Under the pieces are notes generated by a model, which saw nothing but the letters and a program-made list of their open reading frames with translations, searched no databases and was not told where the DNA came from. DNA of 64,000 nt, taken from assembly GCA_024742765.1 (NCBI GenBank), contig JANSXT010000008.1, positions 1 to 64,000 of the forward strand. Reading direction: 5' to 3'. Below are positions 33,642-40,881 of the stretch, one piece after another (position 1 is the stretch's first letter; every line of letters starts with the position of its first letter). The stretch comes from Phyllobacteriaceae bacterium (GTDB lineage: Bacteria; Pseudomonadota; Alphaproteobacteria; Rhizobiales; Rhizobiaceae). A program made the translations under genes and the position numbers.

Positions 33642-34085
33642 TCAGACGACCTCGTCGATCTCCAGCGTGCGGCCATTGAACGTGCAATCGTCGCCCGCTT
33701 CCTTGCCTTCCATCGCCTTGTAGATCGGCGCCTGGGTCGAAATGCCGATCATCTCGACTCCCTCATGCTGGAAGCGTGCGGTCGACACGGCGATGACGAA
33801 ATGGCGGCCGCCGACACTGACGATCGCGCCTTCACCCACTTCGGACTTCGGGCCGAAATCGATCGCCCGTAGCCGGTCGATCTTGGTCTCGTAATCATGC
33901 ACCGGCTGTTCGAACGCCTCGGCCAATTCGCTCGCCGTTTCCGCCTGCGCCCGCTCATCGGTTTCGATCGGCTCGGAGCGGTCCAGCCGCGCGCTTGCCA
34001 GAAACTGTTCGTAATGCTCGCGCGCGTGCTCGAGTTCGGCGGCGCTGAGTGCGAGCATGGTTTCCTTGACGGCTGACTTGTTCAT
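33642..34085 (-). CDS. GreA/GreB C-terminal-domain protein
   Basis: 147 residues. The C-terminal half (SEVGEGAIVSVGGRHFVIAV, GISTQAPIYKAMEGKEAGDD, FNGRTLEIDEVV) is the FKBP-like domain of transcript-cleavage factors GreA/GreB. The N-terminal half is helical (SAAELEHAREHYEQFLASAR) and may be a short coiled coil, but it is not the normal long GreA hairpin with acidic tip. It may bind RNA polymerase like Rnk or Gfh-type proteins; no specific role can be claimed. Confidence 0.78.
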   Translation of the reverse strand: MNKSAVKETMLALSAAELEHAREHYEQFLASARLDRSEPIETDERAQAETASELAEAFEQPVHDYETKIDRLRAIDFGPKSEVGEGAIVSVGGRHFVIAVSTARFQHEGVEMIGISTQAPIYKAMEGKEAGDDCTFNGRTLEIDEVV

Positions 34086-34428
34086 TTCGGCTCCTTGGTC
34101 GTCTGTCGCTGCGGCCGGGCACGCTTGTCGCGCGCCAACCGGAATTCAGGGGCCCGTCTTACCAGCACTTGGCGCTCGTATGCATCCCAATTCTTTGTCG
34201 CATGCGGGCAAATGGCGTGGACGCGCGCTGCACCGTCCCGCCGCATCCAATGCGACGCTGGTGCAGACATGCCCGGCGTGGTGGGAAGGCGGTCAGGAAC
34301 TGCGAGCCGCACCGGCGCACGGGCCGGTCGGCCGTCCGAAGCTTGGGATTGATGGTGCAGGTGAGAGGGAAACCTCGAACCGATACCCGCGCGTTGGGTT
34401 GGCGGGGCGGCAACGCGCAGGCAGAAAA
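34086..34428. other. 343-bp gene-free stretch between the Gre-like gene and tRNA-Leu
   Basis: No coding frame here looks real. It must hold the promoter of the Gre-like gene at its left end. At its right end, directly downstream of tRNA-Leu, is the hairpin GCGCGTTG (34389-34396) / CAACGCGC (34411-34418), related to the one beside tRNA-Ala, preceded by a small GAGG-GAAA-CCTC hairpin near 34364. Confidence 0.6.
34389..34418 (-). repeat. Hairpin downstream of tRNA-Leu, homologous to that of tRNA-Ala
   Basis: Stem GCGCGTTG/CAACGCGC with a 14-nt loop, followed on the plus strand by AGGCAGAAA. The tRNA-Ala counterpart at 24451-24479 has stem GCGGGTTG/CAACCCGC, similar loop and AGGCAAAAA. One base pair has changed from G-C to C-G with pairing kept. 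It begins 11 nt from the tRNA 3' end and may act as terminator or processing signal. Confidence 0.6.
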
Positions 34429-34515
<87 letters not shown>

Positions 34516-34530
34516 ACGAAATCGAGCCGT

Positions 34531-34559
34531 GACATATGCGGTCCACCCGGTGCTGTCAA
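34531..34559 (-). promoter_or_regulatory. Promoter of tRNA-Leu
   Basis: On the reverse strand TTGACA (34559-34554), 17-nt spacer, TATGTC (34536-34531), 15 nt before the tRNA. The -35 is a consensus match. Confidence 0.75.
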
Positions 34560-34713
34560 CTGATCCGCGCCCGCCCTGATGGCGGTTTGCGCGGTGCATG
34601 CCGATCGATTGACGCCGGCTACCGGCGGCTGGCACAAGGTACCGTCCGAGGCGAGGCGAAAGCCGTCGTCAATCCGCGGAAGTTGCCGCCAAACGGGGCC
34701 GAAGGGGCAGTCC

Positions 34714-35613
34714 ATGATCACAATCGCCGGATCGATCAATCTCGATCTTGTCGCCCGCGTCGACCATCTGCCGGCGCCGGGCGAAACGGTCTCCGGTGTC
34801 GGATATGCCGAAGCGCCAGGCGGCAAGGGCGCCAACCAGGCGCTGGCCGCGCGGCGCGCCGGTCATGCCGTGCGCATGGTCGGCTGCACCGGTGCCGATG
34901 CCAATGCGGGCGCGGCCCTGTCGCTTCTGGACGGCGCCGGGGTCGACCTTGGCGCCGTGCGCCGGCTCGCCGAGGAACCGACTGGCGTTGCGCTTATCCT
35001 CGTCGATGCGGCGACCGGAGAGAACCAGATCGCCGTCGTGCCCGGTGCCAATGCCCGTGTCTTGGAGGACACCGATGATCTGTCCTTGTCAGCAGGCGAC
35101 GCCGTGCTGTTGCAGATGGAAATCCCGGACGCGGCGGTCACCCACGCGCTCGATGCGGCCCGCGCGGCTGGTGCCGTCTCCTATCTGAACATTGCGCCGT
35201 TCCGACCGGAGGCGGCCGACTTGGCGCGCCATGCCGATGTGGTGATCGCCAACGAGACCGAGTTTTCGGCCCTCACCGGGGCGATCGGTCTCGCCGACGA
35301 CACCATCGACGCGCAGATGACCCGGATTGCCGCCGAACTCGGCGCGGCGATCGTTTTGACGCTGGGTGCCGAGGGCGCCGTTGCCGCGAACGCGGACGGA
35401 TTGGCGCGGGCGGCCTCGCCCGCGATCGAACCGGTCGATACGGTCGGCGCCGGCGACACGTTCTGTGGCTATCTGGCCGCCGCGCGGGCCGAGAGGATGG
35501 ACTGGCCCGACGCGCTCAATCTGGCCTGCCGCGCGGGCGCGCTTGCCTGCCTGACCGAAGGGGCGCAGCCCTCCATTCCCGAGCGTGCGCAGGTCGACGC
35601 CTTTACCGGTTGA
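34714..35613 (+). CDS. rbsK: Ribokinase (PfkB family)
   Basis: 299 residues. Phosphorylates ribose to ribose 5-phosphate. N-terminal ITIAGSINLDLVARVDHLPAPGET with PGGKGANQALAARRAG sugar-binding motif, and C-terminal PfkB signature with catalytic Asp in VDTVGAGDTFCGYLAAARAE. ATG at 34714 matches the family; an upstream extension to 34579 runs toward the tRNA promoter and is not used. It meets the nucleoside hydrolase 6 nt apart tail to tail; ribose released from nucleosides would be its substrate. Confidence 0.93.
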   Translation: MITIAGSINLDLVARVDHLPAPGETVSGVGYAEAPGGKGANQALAARRAGHAVRMVGCTGADANAGAALSLLDGAGVDLGAVRRLAEEPTGVALILVDAATGENQIAVVPGANARVLEDTDDLSLSAGDAVLLQMEIPDAAVTHALDAARAAGAVSYLNIAPFRPEAADLARHADVVIANETEFSALTGAIGLADDTIDAQMTRIAAELGAAIVLTLGAEGAVAANADGLARAASPAIEPVDTVGAGDTFCGYLAAARAERMDWPDALNLACRAGALACLTEGAQPSIPERAQVDAFTG

Positions 35614-35619
35614 GCCGGA

Positions 35620-36561
35620 TCAGAGCGTTGCCAGCCGCTCGATGATCAGGTCGAAAAAGCCGGCCGCATCGATGCCGCCCAACACATGCGCATTGGCGGG
35701 TTGGCCCGTGACGCCCCACCAGTCGATGACGGTCATGCCGAGCGTTAGTGCCGAACCGGTCTCGATCGCCACATGGCAGTCGCGGCCAGTGAACAGGTCA
35801 GGCTTGAGAAGGTAAGCGATCACGCACGGATCGTGCAGCGGCCCGCCATCGGTGCCATACTTGTCCTCGTCGAACCGCTCGAAAAAGTCGATCAGCTGCG
35901 CCGCCGCATCGCAGACCGGTGTCTTTTTGGCGCGCAGCGCATCGATCCGGGCCTGTGTGGTCAGCGCCTTGTGCGTGACGTCGAGCGGGGCCATCACGAT
36001 CGGCACGCCCGATGTGAAGACGGTGTGCGCGGCTTCGGGATCGACATAGATGTTGAACTCGGCGGTCGGCGTGACATTGCCGCCCTCGAAAAAGCCGCCG
36101 CCCATCAGCACGATCTCGCGGATTTTCGGCGCGATGTCGGGCGCCTTGATCAGCGCCAGCGCGATGTTGGTCAAGGGACCGAGCGGACACAGCGTCACAT
36201 GGCCGGCCGGATGGGCGCGGACGGTCTCGATGATGAAGTCTGGCCCGAACTGGTCTTCGAGCGCCATGGTGGGTTCGGGCAAGTCCGGCCCGTCGAGCCC
36301 GGTCTTGCCATGCACATATTCGGCGGTGACCAGCGTGCGCATCAAGGGCCGTTCGGCGCCGGCGAAGACGCGCGTTTCCGGCTTGCCGGCCAGTTCGCAG
36401 ATTTTGCGGGCGTTCTTTTCGGTGAGCGCCAGCGGCACATTGCCAGCGACAGCGGTGATGCCGAGCACGTCCAGTTCCGGGCTGGCCAGCGCCAAAAGAA
36501 GCGCGATCGCGTCGTCCTGGCCCGGATCGGTGTCGATGATGATGGCGCGCTGGTCGGTCAT
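35620..36561 (-). CDS. Inosine-uridine preferring nucleoside hydrolase
   Basis: 313 residues. Cleaves ribonucleosides to base and ribose. The calcium-binding Asp cluster is in RAIIIDTDPGQDDAIALLLAL near the N-terminus; other motifs are GNVPLALTEKNARKICELAG, CPLGPLTNIALAL, IREIVLMGGGFFEGGNVTP, AEFNIYVDPEAAHTVF and LHDPCVIAYLL with a catalytic-type His-Asp. Start at 36561 (MTDQRAIIID). Convergent with ribokinase, making a compact nucleoside salvage pair. Specificity is inferred from the family. Confidence 0.92.
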   Translation of the reverse strand: MTDQRAIIIDTDPGQDDAIALLLALASPELDVLGITAVAGNVPLALTEKNARKICELAGKPETRVFAGAERPLMRTLVTAEYVHGKTGLDGPDLPEPTMALEDQFGPDFIIETVRAHPAGHVTLCPLGPLTNIALALIKAPDIAPKIREIVLMGGGFFEGGNVTPTAEFNIYVDPEAAHTVFTSGVPIVMAPLDVTHKALTTQARIDALRAKKTPVCDAAAQLIDFFERFDEDKYGTDGGPLHDPCVIAYLLKPDLFTGRDCHVAIETGSALTLGMTVIDWWGVTGQPANAHVLGGIDAAGFFDLIIERLATL

Positions 36562-36647
36562 GGCGGTCCCCCGGACATTCTTGAAAATCGCCCGCCCAGA
36601 CATCATAAGACAACAAGGCGGATGCCGGACGGGTTCGCCGCGCCCGA

Positions 36648-36673
36648 GCACAAATGCAAGCCAAAATTTGTGC
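36648..36673 (+). other. Hairpin in the leader of hsp20
   Basis: GCACAAAT (36648-36655), 10-nt loop, ATTTGTGC (36666-36673), about 43 nt before the hsp20 start. Rhizobial small heat-shock genes often carry RNA thermometers; this hairpin does not cover the ribosome-binding site itself, so such a role is only possible. Confidence 0.35.
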
Positions 36674-36716
36674 CCGTGGCAATGTCGCTTGCAAAGGACA
36701 TGAAAAGGCGGTGCCC

Positions 36717-37136
36717 ATGACCAATTTTTCCAGCCCGCTGCTGGTCGGCTTCGAGACCATCGAAAAGTCGCTGGAACGCGTCGCCAAGTCGGGCGACGGC
36801 TATCCGCCCTACAATATCGAACGCATCCGCCGCGATGACGGCGCGGTCATCATGCGGATCACGCTGGCTGTCGCGGGCTTTTCCTCCGGTGATCTCGAAA
36901 TCACCACCGAGGAAAGCCAGCTTGTCATCCGTGGCCGGCGCGCCGATGCGGACGATCCGAACCGCGAGTTTTTGCACCGGGGCATTGCCGCCCGGCAGTT
37001 TCAGCGTGCCTTCGTGCTGGCTGACGGCATGCGCGTCATCGGCGCGGACCTCGAGAACGGGCTTCTGCTGATCGATCTCGAACGCCCCGAGCCCGAACGG
37101 CTGGTCGAGCGGATCGCCATCAACGATCGCGGCTGA
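36717..37136 (+). CDS. Small heat-shock protein Hsp20
   Basis: 139 residues, alpha-crystallin chaperone that holds unfolding proteins. IbpA-like start (FSSPLLVGFETIEKSLERVA), YPPYNIERI typical of bacterial class A sHSPs, crystallin strand LAVAGFSSGDLEITTEESQL, then FLHRGIAARQFQRAFVLADG and the C-terminal ENGLLLIDLERPEPE. The usual C-terminal IxI anchor is reduced (ERIAIND). Start 36717 has AAAAGGCGG upstream. Confidence 0.93.
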   Translation: MTNFSSPLLVGFETIEKSLERVAKSGDGYPPYNIERIRRDDGAVIMRITLAVAGFSSGDLEITTEESQLVIRGRRADADDPNREFLHRGIAARQFQRAFVLADGMRVIGADLENGLLLIDLERPEPERLVERIAINDRG

Positions 37137-37248
37137 CCACCGACGGGCCTTGCCGTCTTCACCGTATTGTGAGGTGAGGTGACGAGCCGTTTGTTGACCG
37201 TGCGGCGCGGCGCGTGATGTCTTCGCGCACCGATTGCCAACCGGAGAC

Positions 37249-38484
37249 ATGCCGCCCGTGACCGACCTGATCCGTGCCACCGCGCTGACGTTTGCGCTGA
37301 CCCTTTCCGCCGGCTCCGCGATGGCCGATCCCGATCCGGCCGACTGGGATGCGGTGCTCGAAGAGGCACGCGGTCAGACCGTCTACTGGAATGCCTGGGG
37401 CGGCTCGAGCCAGATCAATGCCTATATCGGCTGGGTGGGCGAACAGCTGGAAGAGCGCCACGGCGTCCGGCTGGTGCACGTCAAGCTTGAGGACACGGCC
37501 AACGCGGTCACCACTGTCGTCGCCGAAAAGGCGGCCGGGCGCAATGAGGGCGGCTCGATCGACCTCATCTGGATCAATGGCGAGAATTTCGCCTCGATGA
37601 AGCGGCAGGACCTGCTGTTTGCGCCCGACTGGACGACTAAGCTGGCCAATTGGCGTTACGTCGATGTCGAGAACAAACCGACCATCACGGTCGATTTCAC
37701 CCTGCCGACGGACGGGCTCGAATCGCCCTGGGGCATGGCCAAGCTGGTCTTCTTCTATGACAGCGCCCGGACCAACGCAGCCGATCTTCCCGACAACGCC
37801 GCTGACCTTTTGGCCTGGGCAGAAGCCAATCCCGGCCGCTTTTCCTATCCCCAGCCACCGGACTTCATCGGATCGAGCTTTCTCAAGCAGATCCTGATCG
37901 AGACGGTGGCCGATCCGTCGGTGCTGCAGGCGCCTGTCGACGAAGCCAGCTTCGAGGCGGTCACCCAACCCATGTTCGACTATCTGGACCGGCTGCACCC
38001 GCACCTGTGGCGCAGCGCGCGCGCCTTTCCAAAGGATTACCCGTCGATGAGCCAGCTTCTGGCCGATGGCGAACTGGACATCACCTTCGCCTTCAACCCG
38101 GCGGAAGCCTCCAATGCCATCGCCAACCAGCTTCTGCCCGATACGGTGCGCTCCTTCACCTTTTCGGACGGCACGCTGGCCAACACCCATTTCGTCGCCA
38201 TTCCCTTCAATGCCAACGCCAAGGCCGGTGCGCTGGTCGCCGCCAATTTCCTGATCTCGCCCGAGGCGCAGGCGCGCAAGCAGGACCCTGAGGTGTGGGG
38301 CGACCCCACCGTGCTCGCCATGGACAAACTGTCGGATGATGACCGCGCCCGGTTCGAGGCGCTCGATCTGGGTATTGCCACGCTGCGTCCCGACGAACTC
38401 GGCCCGGCGCTGGACGAGCCGCACCCGACCTGGATGTCGCGTCTCGAAGAGCGCTGGTCGGCCCGTTACGCCGTCGGCAACTGA
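37249..38484 (+). CDS. ynjB: ABC transporter substrate-binding protein, YnjB type
   Basis: 411 residues. Sec signal peptide in the first 28 residues (LIRATALTFALTLSAGSAMA). Mature part begins with VYWNAWGGSSQINAYIGWVG and has GGSIDLIWINGENFASMKRQ, TDGLESPWGMAKLVFFYDSA and FVAIPFNANAKAGALVAANF, as in E. coli YnjB. First gene of a ynjBCD set. The ligand of this transporter family is not established; thiamine-like or small organic ligands are guesses. GTG at 37258 has a better-spaced GGAGA site and could be the real start. Confidence 0.85.
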   Translation: MPPVTDLIRATALTFALTLSAGSAMADPDPADWDAVLEEARGQTVYWNAWGGSSQINAYIGWVGEQLEERHGVRLVHVKLEDTANAVTTVVAEKAAGRNEGGSIDLIWINGENFASMKRQDLLFAPDWTTKLANWRYVDVENKPTITVDFTLPTDGLESPWGMAKLVFFYDSARTNAADLPDNAADLLAWAEANPGRFSYPQPPDFIGSSFLKQILIETVADPSVLQAPVDEASFEAVTQPMFDYLDRLHPHLWRSARAFPKDYPSMSQLLADGELDITFAFNPAEASNAIANQLLPDTVRSFTFSDGTLANTHFVAIPFNANAKAGALVAANFLISPEAQARKQDPEVWGDPTVLAMDKLSDDDRARFEALDLGIATLRPDELGPALDEPHPTWMSRLEERWSARYAVGN

Positions 38485-38506
38485 CGCCCGGGCGGCCCGC
38501 CGCGCC

Positions 38507-40186
38507 ATGCTCCGTTTTGCGCCGCCGCTGGCCCTTTTCGTCCTGGCGGTGCCGCTGGCCTGCGGGCTGATGGGCACCATCCTGCCCGCCTTCGGCTTTC
38601 TGCCTGCGCTTGGCGGACATCGTCTGTCGACCGAGCCGTTCGCCGATCTGTTTGCCCAACCGGGGCTCTGGCGCTCGGCCATTCAGGCGCTGATGATCGG
38701 TCTCGTCACTACGGCCATCTCGCTGGCCATGGTCGCCGGCTTCGTCTGCGCCTGGTACGGCACGCGCGCCTTCCGCCTGATCCAGCATCTGGTCTCGCCG
38801 CTTCTGGCCGTGCCGCATGCCGCCGCCGCGTTCGGCTTTGCCTTCATGATTGCGCCATCGGGCTATCTGGCACGCCTGTTTTCGCCCTGGGCGACCGGTT
38901 GGGACAGGCCGCCCGACCTGCTGATCGTCAACGATCCGGCCGGCCTTGCGCTGATTGCGGGCCTTGTGATCAAGGAGGTGCCGTTCCTGCTTCTGGTTAC
39001 GCTCGCGGCCCTGCCGCAGGTACCGGCGCTGCGCTCACTTAGGCTAAGCCAGTCGCTCGGCTATGGCCGCATGATGGGCTTCATGTTCACCGCATGGCCG
39101 GCGCTCTATCGCCAGATCCGCCTCGCGGTTTTCGCGGTCATCGCCTATGCCAGCGCCAATGTGGACGTGGCCTTCATCCTGGGGCCGACGACGCCGCAGA
39201 CGCTGCCGGTGCGCCTTGTCGACTGGATGAACGATCCCGAACTGTCGATGCGTTTCATGGCATGCGCCGGCGCGTGTCTGCAAATCGCCGTCACGGCCGC
39301 CGCGCTTCTGGCATGGCTGGCGCTGGAACGCATTGCCGGGCCGCTTGCAGAAAGCATCTGCGAGACCGGGCGCCGGTTTCGCCGCGACGGCGTTGCGCGT
39401 TTGGCATCAGGCGCCATGATGGCGACCTCCGCACTGCTCGTCTTCGGCGGTCTGGGCGTTCTTGCGCTCTGGTCGGTCTCCGGCCTGTGGCAGTTTCCGT
39501 CCACCTTGCCGGACACACTGTCGTGGCGCACATGGCAGCGCACGGGCCCGGCGCTGTCCGGCCCGCTGGCGACGACGATCATCATCGCGCTGGCCGCAAC
39601 CGCCATTTCCGTTGCCATCGCGCTCGCCTGCCTGCAACGCGAAAACGAGACGGGCCGCACCGGCGGCAATCGCGCGCTGGCGCTCCTTTATCTGCCGCTG
39701 CTGGTGCCGCAGATCGGCTTTCTGTTCGGCCTGCAATTGATGCTGATTGCCGGCGATGCAGACGCCAGCTGGGCGGCGCTCATCCTCGTCCACGTCGTCT
39801 TCGTCCTGCCATACGTCTTCCTGTCGCTGTCCGCGCCATGGCGGGCCTATGACCGGCGCTATGAGGCGATCGCCGCAGCGCTTGGTGCGTCGGCGGCGCG
39901 CAGCTTCTGGCGCGTCCGGCTTCCCATGCTGCTGCGCGCGGTTCTGGTGGCGGCGGCAGTCGGCTTTGCGGTCTCGGTCGGCCAGTATCTACCGACCCTT
40001 CTGGTCGGCGCCGGACGGTTCCCGACGATCACGACCGAGGCGGTGGCGCTCGGGTCGGGCGGCGACCGGCGCGTCATCGGCGTCTATGCGTTCCTGCAGA
40101 TGCTTCTGCCCTTTGTCGGCTTTGCACTCGCAACGCTCGTGCCGGCCTTGCTTTTCCGCAACCGCCGCGCGATCAGGGGCCTGTAG
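38507..40186 (+). CDS. ynjC: ABC transporter permease, YnjC type (fused double permease)
   Basis: 559 residues with about 12 membrane helices in two BPD-permease halves joined in one chain, as in YnjC/ThiP. Coupling motifs: LRLSQSLGYGRMMGFMFTAW in the first half and AIAAALGASAARSFWRVRLP in the second. First ATG after ynjB stop in this frame with hydrophobic start is 38507. Partner of the genes on either side. Confidence 0.88.
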   Translation: MLRFAPPLALFVLAVPLACGLMGTILPAFGFLPALGGHRLSTEPFADLFAQPGLWRSAIQALMIGLVTTAISLAMVAGFVCAWYGTRAFRLIQHLVSPLLAVPHAAAAFGFAFMIAPSGYLARLFSPWATGWDRPPDLLIVNDPAGLALIAGLVIKEVPFLLLVTLAALPQVPALRSLRLSQSLGYGRMMGFMFTAWPALYRQIRLAVFAVIAYASANVDVAFILGPTTPQTLPVRLVDWMNDPELSMRFMACAGACLQIAVTAAALLAWLALERIAGPLAESICETGRRFRRDGVARLASGAMMATSALLVFGGLGVLALWSVSGLWQFPSTLPDTLSWRTWQRTGPALSGPLATTIIIALAATAISVAIALACLQRENETGRTGGNRALALLYLPLLVPQIGFLFGLQLMLIAGDADASWAALILVHVVFVLPYVFLSLSAPWRAYDRRYEAIAAALGASAARSFWRVRLPMLLRAVLVAAAVGFAVSVGQYLPTLLVGAGRFPTITTEAVALGSGGDRRVIGVYAFLQMLLPFVGFALATLVPALLFRNRRAIRGL

Positions 40187-40197
40187 TCAGGGCTTTT

Positions 40198-40881
40198 ATG
40201 ACCGATCCATCCGCAACGCATCAAACGGGCCTCCGGCTCGACAATGTCGCGATAGCGCTGGGCAGCCGCACGCTCGTCAGCGTCGATCATCTTATCGCAC
40301 CCGGCGACGTGCTGACCGTGATGGGCCCGTCTGGCTCCGGCAAGTCGACGCTGCTCGCCTTTATCGGCGGGTTTCTCGATCCGGCCTTTTCGGCGCGGGG
40401 TCGTGTCCACTGCAACGGCATCGACATCACCGACGCGCCGCCGCAGGCCCGCCGTGCCGGCCTCCTGTTTCAGGATCCGCTCCTGTTTCCGCACATGTCG
40501 GTCGGCGGCAATCTGGTCTTCGCCGTGCCGCAATCGGTGACGGGCCGCGCGGCGCGCCGCACCCATGCCGCCGACGCCCTTTGCGATGTCGGCCTGGACG
40601 GCTTCTTCGACCGCGATCCGGACACGCTGTCGGGCGGCCAGAAAGCGCGCGTCGCGCTGGCGCGGGTGCTTGTCTCCGATCCGGCCTTCATGCTGCTCGA
40701 CGAGCCCTTTTCGAAGCTCGATGCCGGCCTGCGCGACCAGATCCGGCGGCTGGTCTTCGAGCGCGCCAGGGCCCGCCGACTTCCGGTGCTTCTCGTGACC
40801 CACGATGCCGCCGATGCCGAGGCGGCGGGCGGCGCATTGATCGAGCTGGCCCCGGCGGCATCGGACGGCAACGGACCATGA
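40198..40881 (+). CDS. ynjD: ABC transporter ATPase, YnjD type
   Basis: 227 residues. Walker A VMGPSGSGKSTLLAFIGGFL, signature LSGGQKARVALARVL, Walker B FMLLDEPFSKLD, switch VLLVTHDAADAEAAGG. PQARRAGLLFQDPLLFPHMSVGGNL resembles YnjD/ThiQ-like ATPases. Its stop overlaps the hrpB start by four bases (ATGA). Confidence 0.9.
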   Translation: MTDPSATHQTGLRLDNVAIALGSRTLVSVDHLIAPGDVLTVMGPSGSGKSTLLAFIGGFLDPAFSARGRVHCNGIDITDAPPQARRAGLLFQDPLLFPHMSVGGNLVFAVPQSVTGRAARRTHAADALCDVGLDGFFDRDPDTLSGGQKARVALARVLVSDPAFMLLDEPFSKLDAGLRDQIRRLVFERARARRLPVLLVTHDAADAEAAGGALIELAPAASDGNGP

